Positions 25,052-36,428 of a stretch of 50,408 bases of DNA are shown piece by piece. Where the stretch lies: NCBI GenBank assembly GCA_002706065.1, contig PAJM01000040.1:1-50408 (forward strand), read 5' to 3'. How positions within the stretch are numbered: the first letter of the stretch is position 1; each line of letters begins with the position of its first letter. The position numbers were made by a program, and so were the translations under genes. The notes below the pieces were generated by a model that did not search any database, was not told the origin of the DNA, and saw only the letters and a list, made by a program, of their open reading frames with translations. The DNA comes from Methanobacteriota archaeon (lineage in GTDB: Archaea > Thermoplasmatota > Poseidoniia > Poseidoniales > Poseidoniaceae).

Positions 25052-26397
25052 TCAATACAAATAGAATGCTGGGAAGATAACGACCCAAGCCAAGTCAACA
25101 AAGTGCCAATAGAGACCGAAATACTCGATACCTTGTGCGTTTTCTTCGCTCCACTCGACTGTGTCAGCCTTGAAAATCATGTAGAGCATGACCAACAATC
25201 CAGCGAAGACGTGAACACCGTGTGCACCGGTTGCCACATAGAAGATCGAACCTTGTTCGGTTCCGATGGTGAAGCCTTCTGCAATGAGGTGGCTCCACTC
25301 AACCAGTTTGAGGACGATGAACATCGTACCCAAGGCAAGGGTGATAATGAGATAGTTGCGGATAGCGGCCTTCTTGGTTGGCATCAGTGAGCCAAGGAAT
25401 CCGCTCGGAGCTTTGTAATCGTGTGACTTTGCAATCTTTAGCGCCAACACGATGGTGTAGGATGAAATGATGAGCGCAAAGGTGTTGACCGCTCCTGGAA
25501 GCATGGTCCAGAAGTCACCGGTTCCAGCAGCACCGCCAGGTCGAAGATAATCCGAAGCGGTCATCGCCAGATTCTCACCGGGGTCAAGCGTACACTTGCC
25601 GTCATCGAACGCCCACTTGGTACACCATTCGGTACGCATTCGAAGGTAGGAGGAAAAGAAGGTTGCGAAAACCATGACTTCAGACATTAGGAACACCCAA
25701 ATTCCAGCCTTTCGAATGTGTTGTCCTGCGAACGGATCGGATGTTGCAAGTTGTTCACCATAGCCGACGAATGGAAGGTCTTCTCGCCACCAGTTGGCGA
25801 TGCCTACAGTGACGATGGTGAGTCCCATCATTGAAACGGCCAAGTCACCAATCGTGCCTTTCGTACTTCCCATCATCAAGCCATGCAGGCCATCAGCAAA
25901 GTCTGGGAATCCAAGAAGGAACAGGAGACATCCGAACGAGAAAATAATCGGTGAAGCAGAGCCGTGATGCTCGTGTTCGTCATGACCATGATGGTCATCG
26001 TGATGTTCATCGGCTTGGGAGGAGTTCAGAATGCCACTGATCGAGAGGAACGCAGCGAAGATAATGCCCACAAAGAGAACTGCTAATCCTGCAACACGGT
26101 AGGTGAGATAGGAGAGATGCGCCTCGATTTCATGATGATGTGCTGCTTCCTTCGCTTCATAGAAGGCATTGGTCTCATCAGCACTCGAGATGTTTCCTGC
26201 ATCGACTTCTGCTTGCCATGTCGCTTTGACTTCGTCATAGTGAATTTCTTCTTCTTCCCAGGTGTGATGCTTCATGTTTGCAACAACAACACCGAGACCG
26301 ACGTACGAAACGACTGCAACACCGAGGATTATTCCTGCCATGATTAGAGCTCGCATCCAGACAGCGTTTTTCACGTCGCTGCCGCCGCCGCCGCCCA

Positions 26398-26398
<1 letters not shown>
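25052..26398 (-). CDS. coxC: Cytochrome c oxidase subunit III with N-terminal extension and His-rich loop
   Basis: Subunit III of the haem-copper oxidase. The C-terminal two thirds carry family motifs: GIWVFLMSEVMVFATFFSSY, FYVATGAHGVHVFAGLL and YFGLYWHFVDLAWVVIFPAF. The N-terminal ~190 residues are extra: Gly-rich start, a membrane span, a charged helical region, a second span, then a striking His/Asp cluster (DEHHDDHHGHDEHEHHG) and two more spans. The ORF track extends to 26485, but the ATG at 26398 has GGGGAGGAGAT just upstream and overlaps the coxA stop in a TGATG arrangement. At 448 residues it is much longer than the usual 200-300. The His cluster may bind copper or zinc (inference). 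Confidence 0.92.
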
Positions 26399-28811
<2,413 letters not shown>

Positions 28812-28812
<1 letters not shown>

Positions 28813-29801
28813 CACATTCCACCTCCGTCGTAACCGCCTGTCGTGGTGGAAGTGCCCACATCGCTCTTCTTTACACCACTGTCATAATCGCAGGTCATAC
28901 CTTCACGAGCAACGACCATGACTTGGCCCGTCATGACGGAGTGTTGCAATCCACAGTACTCCGCACAGCGGATAGGGAATGTTCCTGAATCGTCTGGCAT
29001 GAAGTAGAGGGTTGTTCCAGCTTCAAGACCAGGGACGAAATCTTCCTTCATACCCCATTCAGGAACCCAGAACGCATGCTGTACGCCAACGTTTCGAGTG
29101 TCGCTTGGGTCAACAGGCTTGGATTTCATTGTTGCATCGACCAATTCGTCACATGGGACGATCATTGGTTCTGAAGGTGTGATGAACGTGTGGCCACGTG
29201 GGATGTGCTCCCATGTGTGAATCAACGCACCCTCAGCATCGAAGACCTTGACGTAAGTGTGTCGCCCGAGGTCGTACACGGCAGTGATTGCCATGAGGCT
29301 GGAACCGTTGTTGATCTCATAATCGGTCTTCTCATTATCGAGTTTGACTTCAACAGAGGTCGCATTGACGTTGCCTGATGCATCGACTTGCATGACACCT
29401 TGGTCCCATTGGACATTGATGCCTGAGTCTGTATCTTCCCATGTGAGCATTTCTGCGTATTCAAATTCGAAATACCACTGGTATGCATTGATGTTGATTT
29501 CAAACGAATCCTCCGAATTTGGATTCCAGACGGCCGTGTTTGAACCGAGGGCGAGAATGGTGAGCCAAACGACGAGGATGGTTGGAAGAACGTAAAACAT
29601 CGCCTCCAAAGCAGTGTTGTGCCGTTCAACAGGAAATGCTCCTACCTCGATGTGGTCGATGTCAGTCGTGTCTGGCTCAACACCTTCGCGGTATCGCAGC
29701 ATTGCTGTAAACAGCCAACCGAATGTGAAAACTCCGACGAGAATTCCCCAAAACATGTATTTGTCATAAAGCACGTAGAAAACGGTATCTTCCGCCGGCA
29801 T
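28812..29801 (-). CDS. coxB: Cytochrome c oxidase subunit II (CuA)
   Basis: Subunit II, which accepts electrons from the soluble donor at the binuclear CuA centre. Two N-terminal membrane spans (YMFWGILVGVFTFGWLFTAM and FYVLPTILVVWLTILAL) are followed by an extracellular cupredoxin domain. The CuA ligands are visible: VGVQHAFWVPEW (first His) and CAEYCGLQHSVMTGQ (C-x3-C-x3-H-x2-M). YQWYFEFEYAE is the aromatic patch thought to guide electron entry. The domain carries an insertion of ~60 residues relative to the shortest homologues. First gene of the coxBACD-sco cluster; it is divergent from the Toprim gene, so the operon promoter should lie in the 168-nt gap. Confidence 0.95.
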
Positions 29802-29969
29802 AGTTGCACCCTGTTTAATGGGGCGGGAAGGCCTACTTTAAGCGTTGGCGTAAAGCGAGTACCAGAGTGAAATTCTTTCCCTCGTTTTTCTTTCATATGA
29901 ATGTATGTTCTTCATCAATTTCACACATATTCAAGAAGAATTGTTAGGTTCGCAGGAATAGGTGCTCCC
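29802..29969. promoter_or_regulatory. Divergent gap between coxB and Toprim gene
   Basis: This 168-nt region must contain the oxidase operon promoter and probably that of the Toprim-NERD pair. On the minus strand GCTTAAAGTA lies about 40 nt and ATTAAACA about 20 nt before coxB; either could be a weak TATA element. On the plus side the stretch around TTTCATATGAATGTATG is AT-rich. No operator-like palindrome stands out. Confidence 0.3.
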
Positions 29970-30434
29970 ATGGACCCGACCAACACCATCGAGCGTTTCG
30001 AGAGCGCAGGGAAGGCGCTGGGCGAAGCGCGACGACGAAACCGTGAGGACGGATTTGCCATCATTGTCGAAGGACCAAGAGACAAAGCAGCTCTTCTGCG
30101 CCTTGGATTTGACGGACCAATCGAAGTTGTCAATCGTGGTTGGGGGATGGACAGATTGGTTGCCTATCTCTACGAAACCTACGGAACGCGCACCACCGAT
30201 CGTCGCTCAACGATGACGTTACTGATGGATTGGGATCGTACTGGAGGGAAATTGCAAGCCAATTTGCGCCGACGCCTCGAATCGTTTGATGTGATGATCG
30301 ATGAAGATCTCAGGAAAGTGCTGATGAAATCGCTCAAGCCCGAAACTCGGGTTGTTGAAAGCTTAGGTGGCCTTGCAGGAGCCTTGGTACCGCACATGGA
30401 TTTGGTGGCTCTCCTTCGCAACGAAGAGCAATAA
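29970..30434 (+). CDS. Toprim-domain protein (UPF0292-like)
   Basis: A 154-residue protein consisting mainly of one Toprim fold, as in primases, topoisomerases and some nucleases. The Glu motif is FAIIVEGPRDKAALLRLGF and the DxD motif is LLMDWDRTGGKL, spaced as expected. It resembles the small archaeal UPF0292 Toprim family, whose function is not established to my knowledge. Metal-dependent phosphotransfer or nucleic-acid cleavage is inference. The ORF track starts at 29901, but the ATG at 29970 has AGGTG just upstream and begins with MDPTNTIERF. The NERD-domain gene follows after 31 nt on the same strand. Confidence 0.8.
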   Translation: MDPTNTIERFESAGKALGEARRRNREDGFAIIVEGPRDKAALLRLGFDGPIEVVNRGWGMDRLVAYLYETYGTRTTDRRSTMTLLMDWDRTGGKLQANLRRRLESFDVMIDEDLRKVLMKSLKPETRVVESLGGLAGALVPHMDLVALLRNEEQ

Positions 30435-30465
30435 TACCGGGTGGAAGTTAAAATACCCTCCAATC

Positions 30466-31695
30466 ATGAAGCATACCATGGGCATCCTGTGGAACTACCG
30501 ATGGTTGAAAGCCCGAGACCTCAGGTCGTATCCAAAGCCAGATTTTGCGAAGAAAGCAGCAACAGAAGCAGAGATTGCGGTTTGCGATGCGTTGCGTGAA
30601 CTGAACGATGTGGTCGAAGTCTATCACTCCGCCCGCATCGATCAAATCATCAGCGGCAAGAGCCGTCGTGAAGCAGACATCATTGCGCTGATGCGCAACC
30701 GAATCGTCTTTATCGAAGTCAAGAATTACAAGGGCGACGTTACAATGGTCGAGAATGTACTGCATCAGAACGGGCAAACACGAGGTTGGACGTTTGCAAA
30801 ACTCGAGGAGGCCGTGGGGCGTTTCCATGAAATTAGCCGACACGTCGGAATCGACATTCAACGCGATGTCATCGAAACCGTTCTTGCCTGCGTTGGTTTT
30901 GCAGACGTGGATGAAAGCGTCAAGCCCAGAGCGTTGACGGGCTCGTACGTAGCTCGGTCGAAGGATGAACTTCTTTCCTTACTCTCAGATACTGAAGACC
31001 AACAGGAGGATTTTGAAGAGGAGACACTCAAGGCGCTGAAGAAACTTCTCTCAATGTTTGGAACATGGGATGCGATCGAGTTTCCAAATCAAGCCCAACA
31101 CGAGGGCGACCTTATTCATCCACGCGACGATGTTCGAGAGTGGAGAGTGACGTATTCACACCTCCAAATCCGCAACGAACGGGGCTGGTGGGGTACATTC
31201 TTCCGAGGTCCGAAATTCATAGGAGAGTTGATTCCTCGTCTGGGAAACAACGTCCAAACCGTTGCCATCGATCACAACGAACTCGTCGTGTTACACAACC
31301 CACACGAACGCAAGGATGAGGAGTACCCCTTCGAGGATGTTGCAGTGTTGACCTTTGGCTACAAAGAAGTTCCAGATTGGAACAACGTCCAGTTGATGAA
31401 ACCGAAAGCAAAGGCTTCGACAGCACGTGATACGGTCATACCAACGCCGCAAGAAGGTGATGTCATCAAGCAAGCGAGAATCCTTCGCCACCTCACGCAG
31501 GGCGAACATCAGGGCATCGTGTTTCGTCTTGACGATAAGAATGAGGCTGTGCTGTGGCGGGACCAAATGTCGGTTATGGAATGGGATCACAAAGACACGC
31601 TCATGCCTGTTAATTCAGCGCATGATGTCGAAGTCACATCATCAACGTACAACAAACAAAAGAAGCGATGGCGCATCAAGGTCAAGACGATTTGA
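30466..31695 (+). CDS. NERD-domain (nuclease-related) protein
   Basis: The N-terminal ~150 residues match a NERD/PD-(D/E)xK-type fold: ATEAEIAVCDALREL, then READIIALMRNRIVFIEVKNYKGD with the Asp and the ExK of the nuclease core. The rest (to residue 409) has no motif I recognise; it is rich in beta strands and charged residues. NERD proteins are predicted nucleases involved in DNA or RNA processing, rarely tested. The start is the ATG at 30466 (MKHTMGILWN), because the longer ORF from 30367 overlaps the Toprim gene. TTAAAATA lies close upstream. The stop overlaps the convergent Lrp gene by 14 nt. Confidence 0.82.
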   Translation: MKHTMGILWNYRWLKARDLRSYPKPDFAKKAATEAEIAVCDALRELNDVVEVYHSARIDQIISGKSRREADIIALMRNRIVFIEVKNYKGDVTMVENVLHQNGQTRGWTFAKLEEAVGRFHEISRHVGIDIQRDVIETVLACVGFADVDESVKPRALTGSYVARSKDELLSLLSDTEDQQEDFEEETLKALKKLLSMFGTWDAIEFPNQAQHEGDLIHPRDDVREWRVTYSHLQIRNERGWWGTFFRGPKFIGELIPRLGNNVQTVAIDHNELVVLHNPHERKDEEYPFEDVAVLTFGYKEVPDWNNVQLMKPKAKASTARDTVIPTPQEGDVIKQARILRHLTQGEHQGIVFRLDDKNEAVLWRDQMSVMEWDHKDTLMPVNSAHDVEVTSSTYNKQKKRWRIKVKTI

Positions 31696-32149
31696 GTTCT
31701 TCTGCTGGAATGACTCGCCCATCCTCTTTGACCGTATTGAGAACGACCTGGGTGAACGAGCGTTGAACGCCACTGAGTGTGAACACGGTCTTGGTTAAAT
31801 CATCCAAATCTTGTCGACCGCGAACACGTGCAAGGACCATTGAATCGTAGTCTCCTGTTACGTCGTAGACGGCGAAGACGCGAGGATCTGCAGCGATTTG
31901 CTGCTGAACATCGATCATCGACCCTTTCTGAATTCGCAATCCAGTAATGACGGTCATGGTCCATCCAATGCTTTCAGCGTCAAGGAGTACGGTATACCCT
32001 TTGATGACGTTCATTTCTTCGAGCCGTCGCAATCGATTGGTAATGGTCCCTTGGGCTACGCCGACGCGTTTTGCAAGTCCGCGTTGACTGATGCGAGCAT
32101 CTTCGAGTAGCGCAGCAAGGAGGGCACGGTCGGTTGCGTCAAGGTCCAT
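31682..32149 (-). CDS. Lrp/AsnC family transcription regulator
   Basis: Small archaeal/bacterial regulator that typically senses amino acids. The N-terminal helix-turn-helix begins MDLDATDRALLAALLEDARI, with recognition region VGVAQGTITNRLRRLEEMNVI. The C-terminal RAM/AsnC ligand domain shows TVLLDAESIG, VFAVYDVTGDYDSMVLARVR and VQRSFTQVVLNTVKED. The 155-residue length is standard. It ends overlapping the NERD gene and begins 9 nt after the stop of the upstream membrane-protein gene on the same strand. Effector and targets are unknown. Confidence 0.92.
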   Translation of the reverse strand: MDLDATDRALLAALLEDARISQRGLAKRVGVAQGTITNRLRRLEEMNVIKGYTVLLDAESIGWTMTVITGLRIQKGSMIDVQQQIAADPRVFAVYDVTGDYDSMVLARVRGRQDLDDLTKTVFTLSGVQRSFTQVVLNTVKEDGRVIPAEELKSS

Positions 32150-32158
32150 GTGTCGACG

Positions 32159-33298
32159 TTAGTCGTGTTCATCTTCAACGCTTCGTTCCGCTTTGCTGCG
32201 CAGAGGCAAGCGAATGTTTTGCGTCCAACCACCCAAGGTATCAACATCCATCTTGAGTCTCAGAACCAGTGGTTTGTCTCGCCATTTCTTGAAGCGTACA
32301 TCAACACTCAATGACGAACCTGCATCAATGGTACTCCGTTTAATCCCGCCTCGCATGGACCACGGTTCGTTTGCCTCACAACCTTGAATGGCCACATCCT
32401 TTCGCTTCGCTTCGATTTCGATAACAATGGTTGGATCTTTGCTTTCCTTCCAACGGGCCCGGACTTCAGGTAACCCATGTTCTTGACTGAATGAGCTTCG
32501 AACCACTGAGCCGATGATGACGAATGCTACAGCAATGAAGACGAGAGGTGGAGCATAGTCGAGCAAGCCAAGTTCTTCACTTGAGGTTGGAACCGAGGTT
32601 TCGTACATGGCAATCACGCCGGGTGGCTCGCTCGAATCGGACGGTGCCCCCATCACGACGATCAGAACCTTCCATCCGTATCGCTCCTCAGAGAGGTCAA
32701 CTCCTGCGGCAAAGAGATGCTCGTATGAGACGGTAACGTTGGCATACGATGTGTTGCCACCGATTCGATAAAACCCAACCTCGGAGGTAAGATCACGGAC
32801 GAGATAAGCCAATTCACGTCCATGATTGTCTTCGCTGTTTTCCTCAACAAAAAGCAACTGCATGATGACATCGTTACGCAGGTCAACACGTGGTGTGACA
32901 CTCAGGTTTGCAACCAGGTAGTATTGTTCGTCAAGGTCAGACCGAATGGAGAGTGTACCTTCGACATCGATGAGGTGCTGACGTTGTTGAGAGTTGTTTC
33001 CGTTGACGATGGAGCGGCTTTCATCGAGTTCAACCCCCATCATTCCGGCGCGCAGATTGGCATCATCATCGGGCCATGAGGATCCCGTCTGGTCGCTGTA
33101 CCGCCACCATTGAACGACAACATCGTCCTCAGATGTCACGATGCACCCCTCGCATTCAACCGTTGAACCGGGGAAATGTTCGATGTACCTTCGCTCCACA
33201 TCGATGGGTTGTTCAAGATCCCATTCGATGTGAATACTGGTCGCTGCAGAAGCGATTGGAAGAAGTCCGATCAACAGCACGACGGCAAGACGCTTCAT
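32159..33298 (-). CDS. Secreted/membrane protein, unknown
   Basis: I do not recognise the family. A signal peptide (MKRLAVVLLIGLLPIASA) is followed by about 230 extracellular residues with N-glycosylation-like sites, one membrane span (YAPPLVFIAVAFVIIGSVV, about 250-270) and a cytoplasmic ~110-residue beta-rich domain that ends in charged residues. It starts inside the end of the RNA methyltransferase gene (4-nt overlap), so the two are translationally coupled, although no functional link is obvious. Downstream is the Lrp gene. Confidence 0.75.
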   Translation of the reverse strand: MKRLAVVLLIGLLPIASAATSIHIEWDLEQPIDVERRYIEHFPGSTVECEGCIVTSEDDVVVQWWRYSDQTGSSWPDDDANLRAGMMGVELDESRSIVNGNNSQQRQHLIDVEGTLSIRSDLDEQYYLVANLSVTPRVDLRNDVIMQLLFVEENSEDNHGRELAYLVRDLTSEVGFYRIGGNTSYANVTVSYEHLFAAGVDLSEERYGWKVLIVVMGAPSDSSEPPGVIAMYETSVPTSSEELGLLDYAPPLVFIAVAFVIIGSVVRSSFSQEHGLPEVRARWKESKDPTIVIEIEAKRKDVAIQGCEANEPWSMRGGIKRSTIDAGSSLSVDVRFKKWRDKPLVLRLKMDVDTLGGWTQNIRLPLRSKAERSVEDEHD

Positions 33299-35004
33299 TC
33301 CTCTTCCTCCTGTGAGAGTCGAATAGAGAGCAATCGGCGTTCACTCTTGTCGAGCATAAGCGTGATTCTCGAGCCGCACCAAGCATTGATGATGAGCGAA
33401 CCAGTTTCGTGCTCACATCGAAGTAGAAGAGCGCCTTGAGGAGGCGTTTGGTCTGCAAATATCACTTCAGGTTCCAACGCCTCATCGTTGAGCAGGCGCA
33501 ATACAATCTCTGGTTCAATGACCGTAAGGTCGTCTGAAAAGTGAGAAAAGAGAAGGGGAATCGATTCTTGTCGCGCTCGCCAATTCTCGTTTTTCGAAAC
33601 AAAAGCAGGTAAGCCGACGTGGAGCACTTGCAGCGGATGAAAAGTTCCGCCCGGCCATCGATCACCGCGTTTGTTGGGTGTTTGTTGGGCCCAAATCCGA
33701 TCATGGACGAGTTTTGGAGCAATCGCCATTCGTTTTCCACGCTTCCACCACGAATAATCCGCACCGTTCAATCGGCATTGTTGGATGACGACAGCAGCCT
33801 CTGCATCGCTGGCCCCGTGAACAGTGTGCCGATTTGTCGGCGGTGCATCAAGAAGTCTTGACTCCCAACCTGATTCTTCACGTCGCTTGGCCAACTTGTC
33901 GATGAATGTCTTTGCAACACCTTCGGGCGTTGCATCTTCTCGATGTCGAAGAAGGGCGACAAAGAATCCTCCTGTGTTGTTGTCATGAGGGTACAATCTG
34001 CGGGTTTTCTTCAACGATTCCAACATCTCGTGTTCCTTTGGAGGGAGATATCGCTCATCGAAAAACGGCACATCTTGTGGCGATGCGGAAGGCTTCCCTT
34101 CCTCATCCAATGGCGCCCAGTTGGTGCACCCTTGATGCCAAACCAAACCGTCAACGTTTGACTCGTCAATTTCAATGAGTTCCATCCATGGACATTTGCG
34201 AAGAATTTCTGCAACGACGGCTTCGTTTTCGACAGGATCGAGCGAGCAGGTTGAGTACACCATTGTCCCGCCGGGGCGAAGCAGTTGGGCTCCTCTTGAG
34301 GTAATGTCCACCTGAAGCTGGAACATTGTCCGTCCACCTTTGGGTGACCAACTCCACCAGACGTCCTTGTTTTTGCGCGATGTCGCACTACCGGTACAGG
34401 GGACATCGGCAATGATAGCATCAAATCCAGGCGTTGGAATTCGTCCAACGTGTCGTCCATCGTGTTGCGTAATCATCACATTGTGAAGCGAGAGTCGTCC
34501 ACGATTGCTCGCAAGCATGTTGACGCGACCAGAAATTGGTTCATTGGCAACAACCACGCCAGAAGGTGCCATTCGTTCGGCTGCATGTGTGGCTTTCGAA
34601 CCGGGCGCAGCGCAGAGGTCGAGCAGGAGATCGTTTGGTTGTGGGTCGAGCACGAGAACAGGAAGCATACTCGCAGCTTCTTGGCGCGTTACACGCCCCG
34701 TATCGTGAAGCAATGCAAGGCGTTCACGCGTCCCATCGCGAGGAGCTTGCCCTCGAGCAAAAGGAAGTTGATACGCTTCGTTTCCAATCGACCATGACAG
34801 CGGTGTTGCTCCCATCGAACGGAGTTGTTGTCTCGTCCATTCCATATCGTAATGATTCATGGTCAAACGCAAGGTTTCAGGAAGTGGTGTTGTGGCAACC
34901 TGAATCCATTCATTTCGACCGATACCGAGGGACTCAGCAAGACCGGTGAGCGGTGCAATTTCGGCTTGAGCGAGGAGACCGTCCTCCCCGCTTCGCTCGC
35001 CCAT
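33295..35004 (-). CDS. RNA (cytosine-5)-methyltransferase, NSUN2/Trm4-like
   Basis: SAM-dependent m5C methyltransferase, probably acting on tRNA. Motifs: SAM loop LLLDLCAAPGSKATHAAER, motif IV IADVPCTGSATSRKN, and the catalytic VYSTCSLDPVENEAVV. RRLYPHDNNTGGFFVALLRH is typical of the NSUN2/Trm4 subfamily rather than RsmB/RsmF. The C-terminal ~190 residues are also NSUN2-like, including a segment LQVLHVGLPAFVSKNENWRA that corresponds to the PUA-like region of eukaryotic NSUN2. Length is 569. Start is at 35004 (MGERSGEDGL); no strong ribosome-binding site is seen. It is the first gene of a two-gene unit. Confidence 0.88.
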   Translation of the reverse strand: MGERSGEDGLLAQAEIAPLTGLAESLGIGRNEWIQVATTPLPETLRLTMNHYDMEWTRQQLRSMGATPLSWSIGNEAYQLPFARGQAPRDGTRERLALLHDTGRVTRQEAASMLPVLVLDPQPNDLLLDLCAAPGSKATHAAERMAPSGVVVANEPISGRVNMLASNRGRLSLHNVMITQHDGRHVGRIPTPGFDAIIADVPCTGSATSRKNKDVWWSWSPKGGRTMFQLQVDITSRGAQLLRPGGTMVYSTCSLDPVENEAVVAEILRKCPWMELIEIDESNVDGLVWHQGCTNWAPLDEEGKPSASPQDVPFFDERYLPPKEHEMLESLKKTRRLYPHDNNTGGFFVALLRHREDATPEGVAKTFIDKLAKRREESGWESRLLDAPPTNRHTVHGASDAEAAVVIQQCRLNGADYSWWKRGKRMAIAPKLVHDRIWAQQTPNKRGDRWPGGTFHPLQVLHVGLPAFVSKNENWRARQESIPLLFSHFSDDLTVIEPEIVLRLLNDEALEPEVIFADQTPPQGALLLRCEHETGSLIINAWCGSRITLMLDKSERRLLSIRLSQEEEE

Positions 35005-35065
35005 GGGCTGTCCTGAAGACGCGCCTCTTTGTGTCTTACGAAGCCGTTAGCATCATAGCGCGACA

Positions 35066-36397
35066 ATGTGTGGTCGTGTCATGTTGGGTGACGACATGCC
35101 GTGGTTGGTCCCGCTGTTCTTTGGGTCCATTGCCATCTGGATGTTCCCCAAATCGGTGGAAACGTTCGCCCGAAACAAAAGTGAAGCGTTCCTCCGAGCC
35201 TTACGATGGACTCCTTTTGCTCTCCTGGCCGTCATTGTTTCCCTGCGCATATCGGCGATATTTTCACACGATACCACACACATTGAGGTTGCAGCGTACT
35301 TGCAAGCAGATTCAACCGTAACGGACCGCCTTCACGTTCTGTTCGCAGGCGATGGTCTGGTCGAATGGATGGTCCTCCCCTTGGTCTACCTCTTTGCTTG
35401 GAATGGCCAAGGATCACGGCGACTGTGGACTGCAGAAGGTCTTCACAAATTGAAGCGAACCCTAGCGCTAATGCTGTTGGTTTCGTCAACTCTGTTGTTT
35501 GATGATACGGCATACATCGCTCCTGAAACCATGCCGAAGATGGCGATTGCAGCCCCGAGTGTTGATGTCTGGAGCGTTGTCCTTCTTGTCCTTGCTCAGA
35601 TCGTGGTCGTCTCCTCACTGATTGTTGCGTATTCTCCAATCCAAAGTTTGCGCCACTATCAAGCACGTTACTTCATACCCGCCTCTCCGTTTGTGTTGAC
35701 TGCTTTTGCGTACCTGTTCATGGCGTACGAATCATCAGGTGTATTCGATGCATCGTGGTGGAGTGATCCGCGGCACGATGAAGCACAAGCAACGTTTTGG
35801 ATGTGGATCATTGTTGCATTTAACCTCCATATTTTTGTTGCACCGCAACGCGACATCGATTCCCATCTCGGTGTTGGAAATGGGAGAAGCAAGGCATTGG
35901 CATGGTGTGTTGGTGTTGCCATCGGCGTGTTGCTGTTGATCACAGCACTGCTTATGCATGAGCAACAAACACCTGATGCGACTGCAGTACAAACCTCGAT
36001 GTGGGTGGTAGGATGGATGGCGGCCTTGATGGCGAGCGTTCTGCTGTTGCCGTTGCTCGGATTTGATGATGGTTCACGACCTGAATTGAATTGGGTGCGT
36101 TGGAGTTTGATGTTTGGGCCATTGGTGTTGTTCTTGGTGTTCGAGCATGCACCGTTCTTGCTCCTTGGCTCATGGCTTGCCATCATCGCCACAACTCCGC
36201 TGTCGTGGTTGCTGGAAGAATCGGCTCCATCGCCCTCAGCAGCCCAACTTGCGACGATCGTCGCACTCGGTCTTGCAACAGTTGTGTTCGTGTTGATGAG
36301 TGGTGAAGGGTTGCGGTATGCGATCCCGTTGGGTGCCTTACTCGCATTGGGTTCTTCCATGCTCGATTTGCGGCATGCGACAACGAGCCGTCAATGA
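35066..36397 (+). CDS. Polytopic membrane protein, unknown function
   Basis: A 443-residue protein with about ten hydrophobic segments and short loops; no transporter or enzyme motif stands out. The N-terminus carries a short hydrophilic start, then WLVPLFFGSIAIWMF as the first span. Acidic and His residues in loops (IFSHDTTHIEVAAY, SDPRHDEAQATFWMW) may matter but match nothing I know. It is divergent from the NSUN2-like gene across a 61-nt gap and precedes the DUF2071-DCC gene by 31 nt on the same strand. Methionines 1, 6 and 11 are all possible starts. Confidence 0.75.
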   Translation: MCGRVMLGDDMPWLVPLFFGSIAIWMFPKSVETFARNKSEAFLRALRWTPFALLAVIVSLRISAIFSHDTTHIEVAAYLQADSTVTDRLHVLFAGDGLVEWMVLPLVYLFAWNGQGSRRLWTAEGLHKLKRTLALMLLVSSTLLFDDTAYIAPETMPKMAIAAPSVDVWSVVLLVLAQIVVVSSLIVAYSPIQSLRHYQARYFIPASPFVLTAFAYLFMAYESSGVFDASWWSDPRHDEAQATFWMWIIVAFNLHIFVAPQRDIDSHLGVGNGRSKALAWCVGVAIGVLLLITALLMHEQQTPDATAVQTSMWVVGWMAALMASVLLLPLLGFDDGSRPELNWVRWSLMFGPLVLFLVFEHAPFLLLGSWLAIIATTPLSWLLEESAPSPSAAQLATIVALGLATVVFVLMSGEGLRYAIPLGALLALGSSMLDLRHATTSRQ

Positions 36398-36428
36398 TGT
36401 TGAAACATGAGCATACCATCGGAACGAC

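Noticed and set aside
30367-30465. Extended start of the NERD gene at 30367
   Set aside because: It overlaps the Toprim gene by 68 nt and the extra residues are unlike a protein N-terminus; the ATG at 30466 is sufficient.
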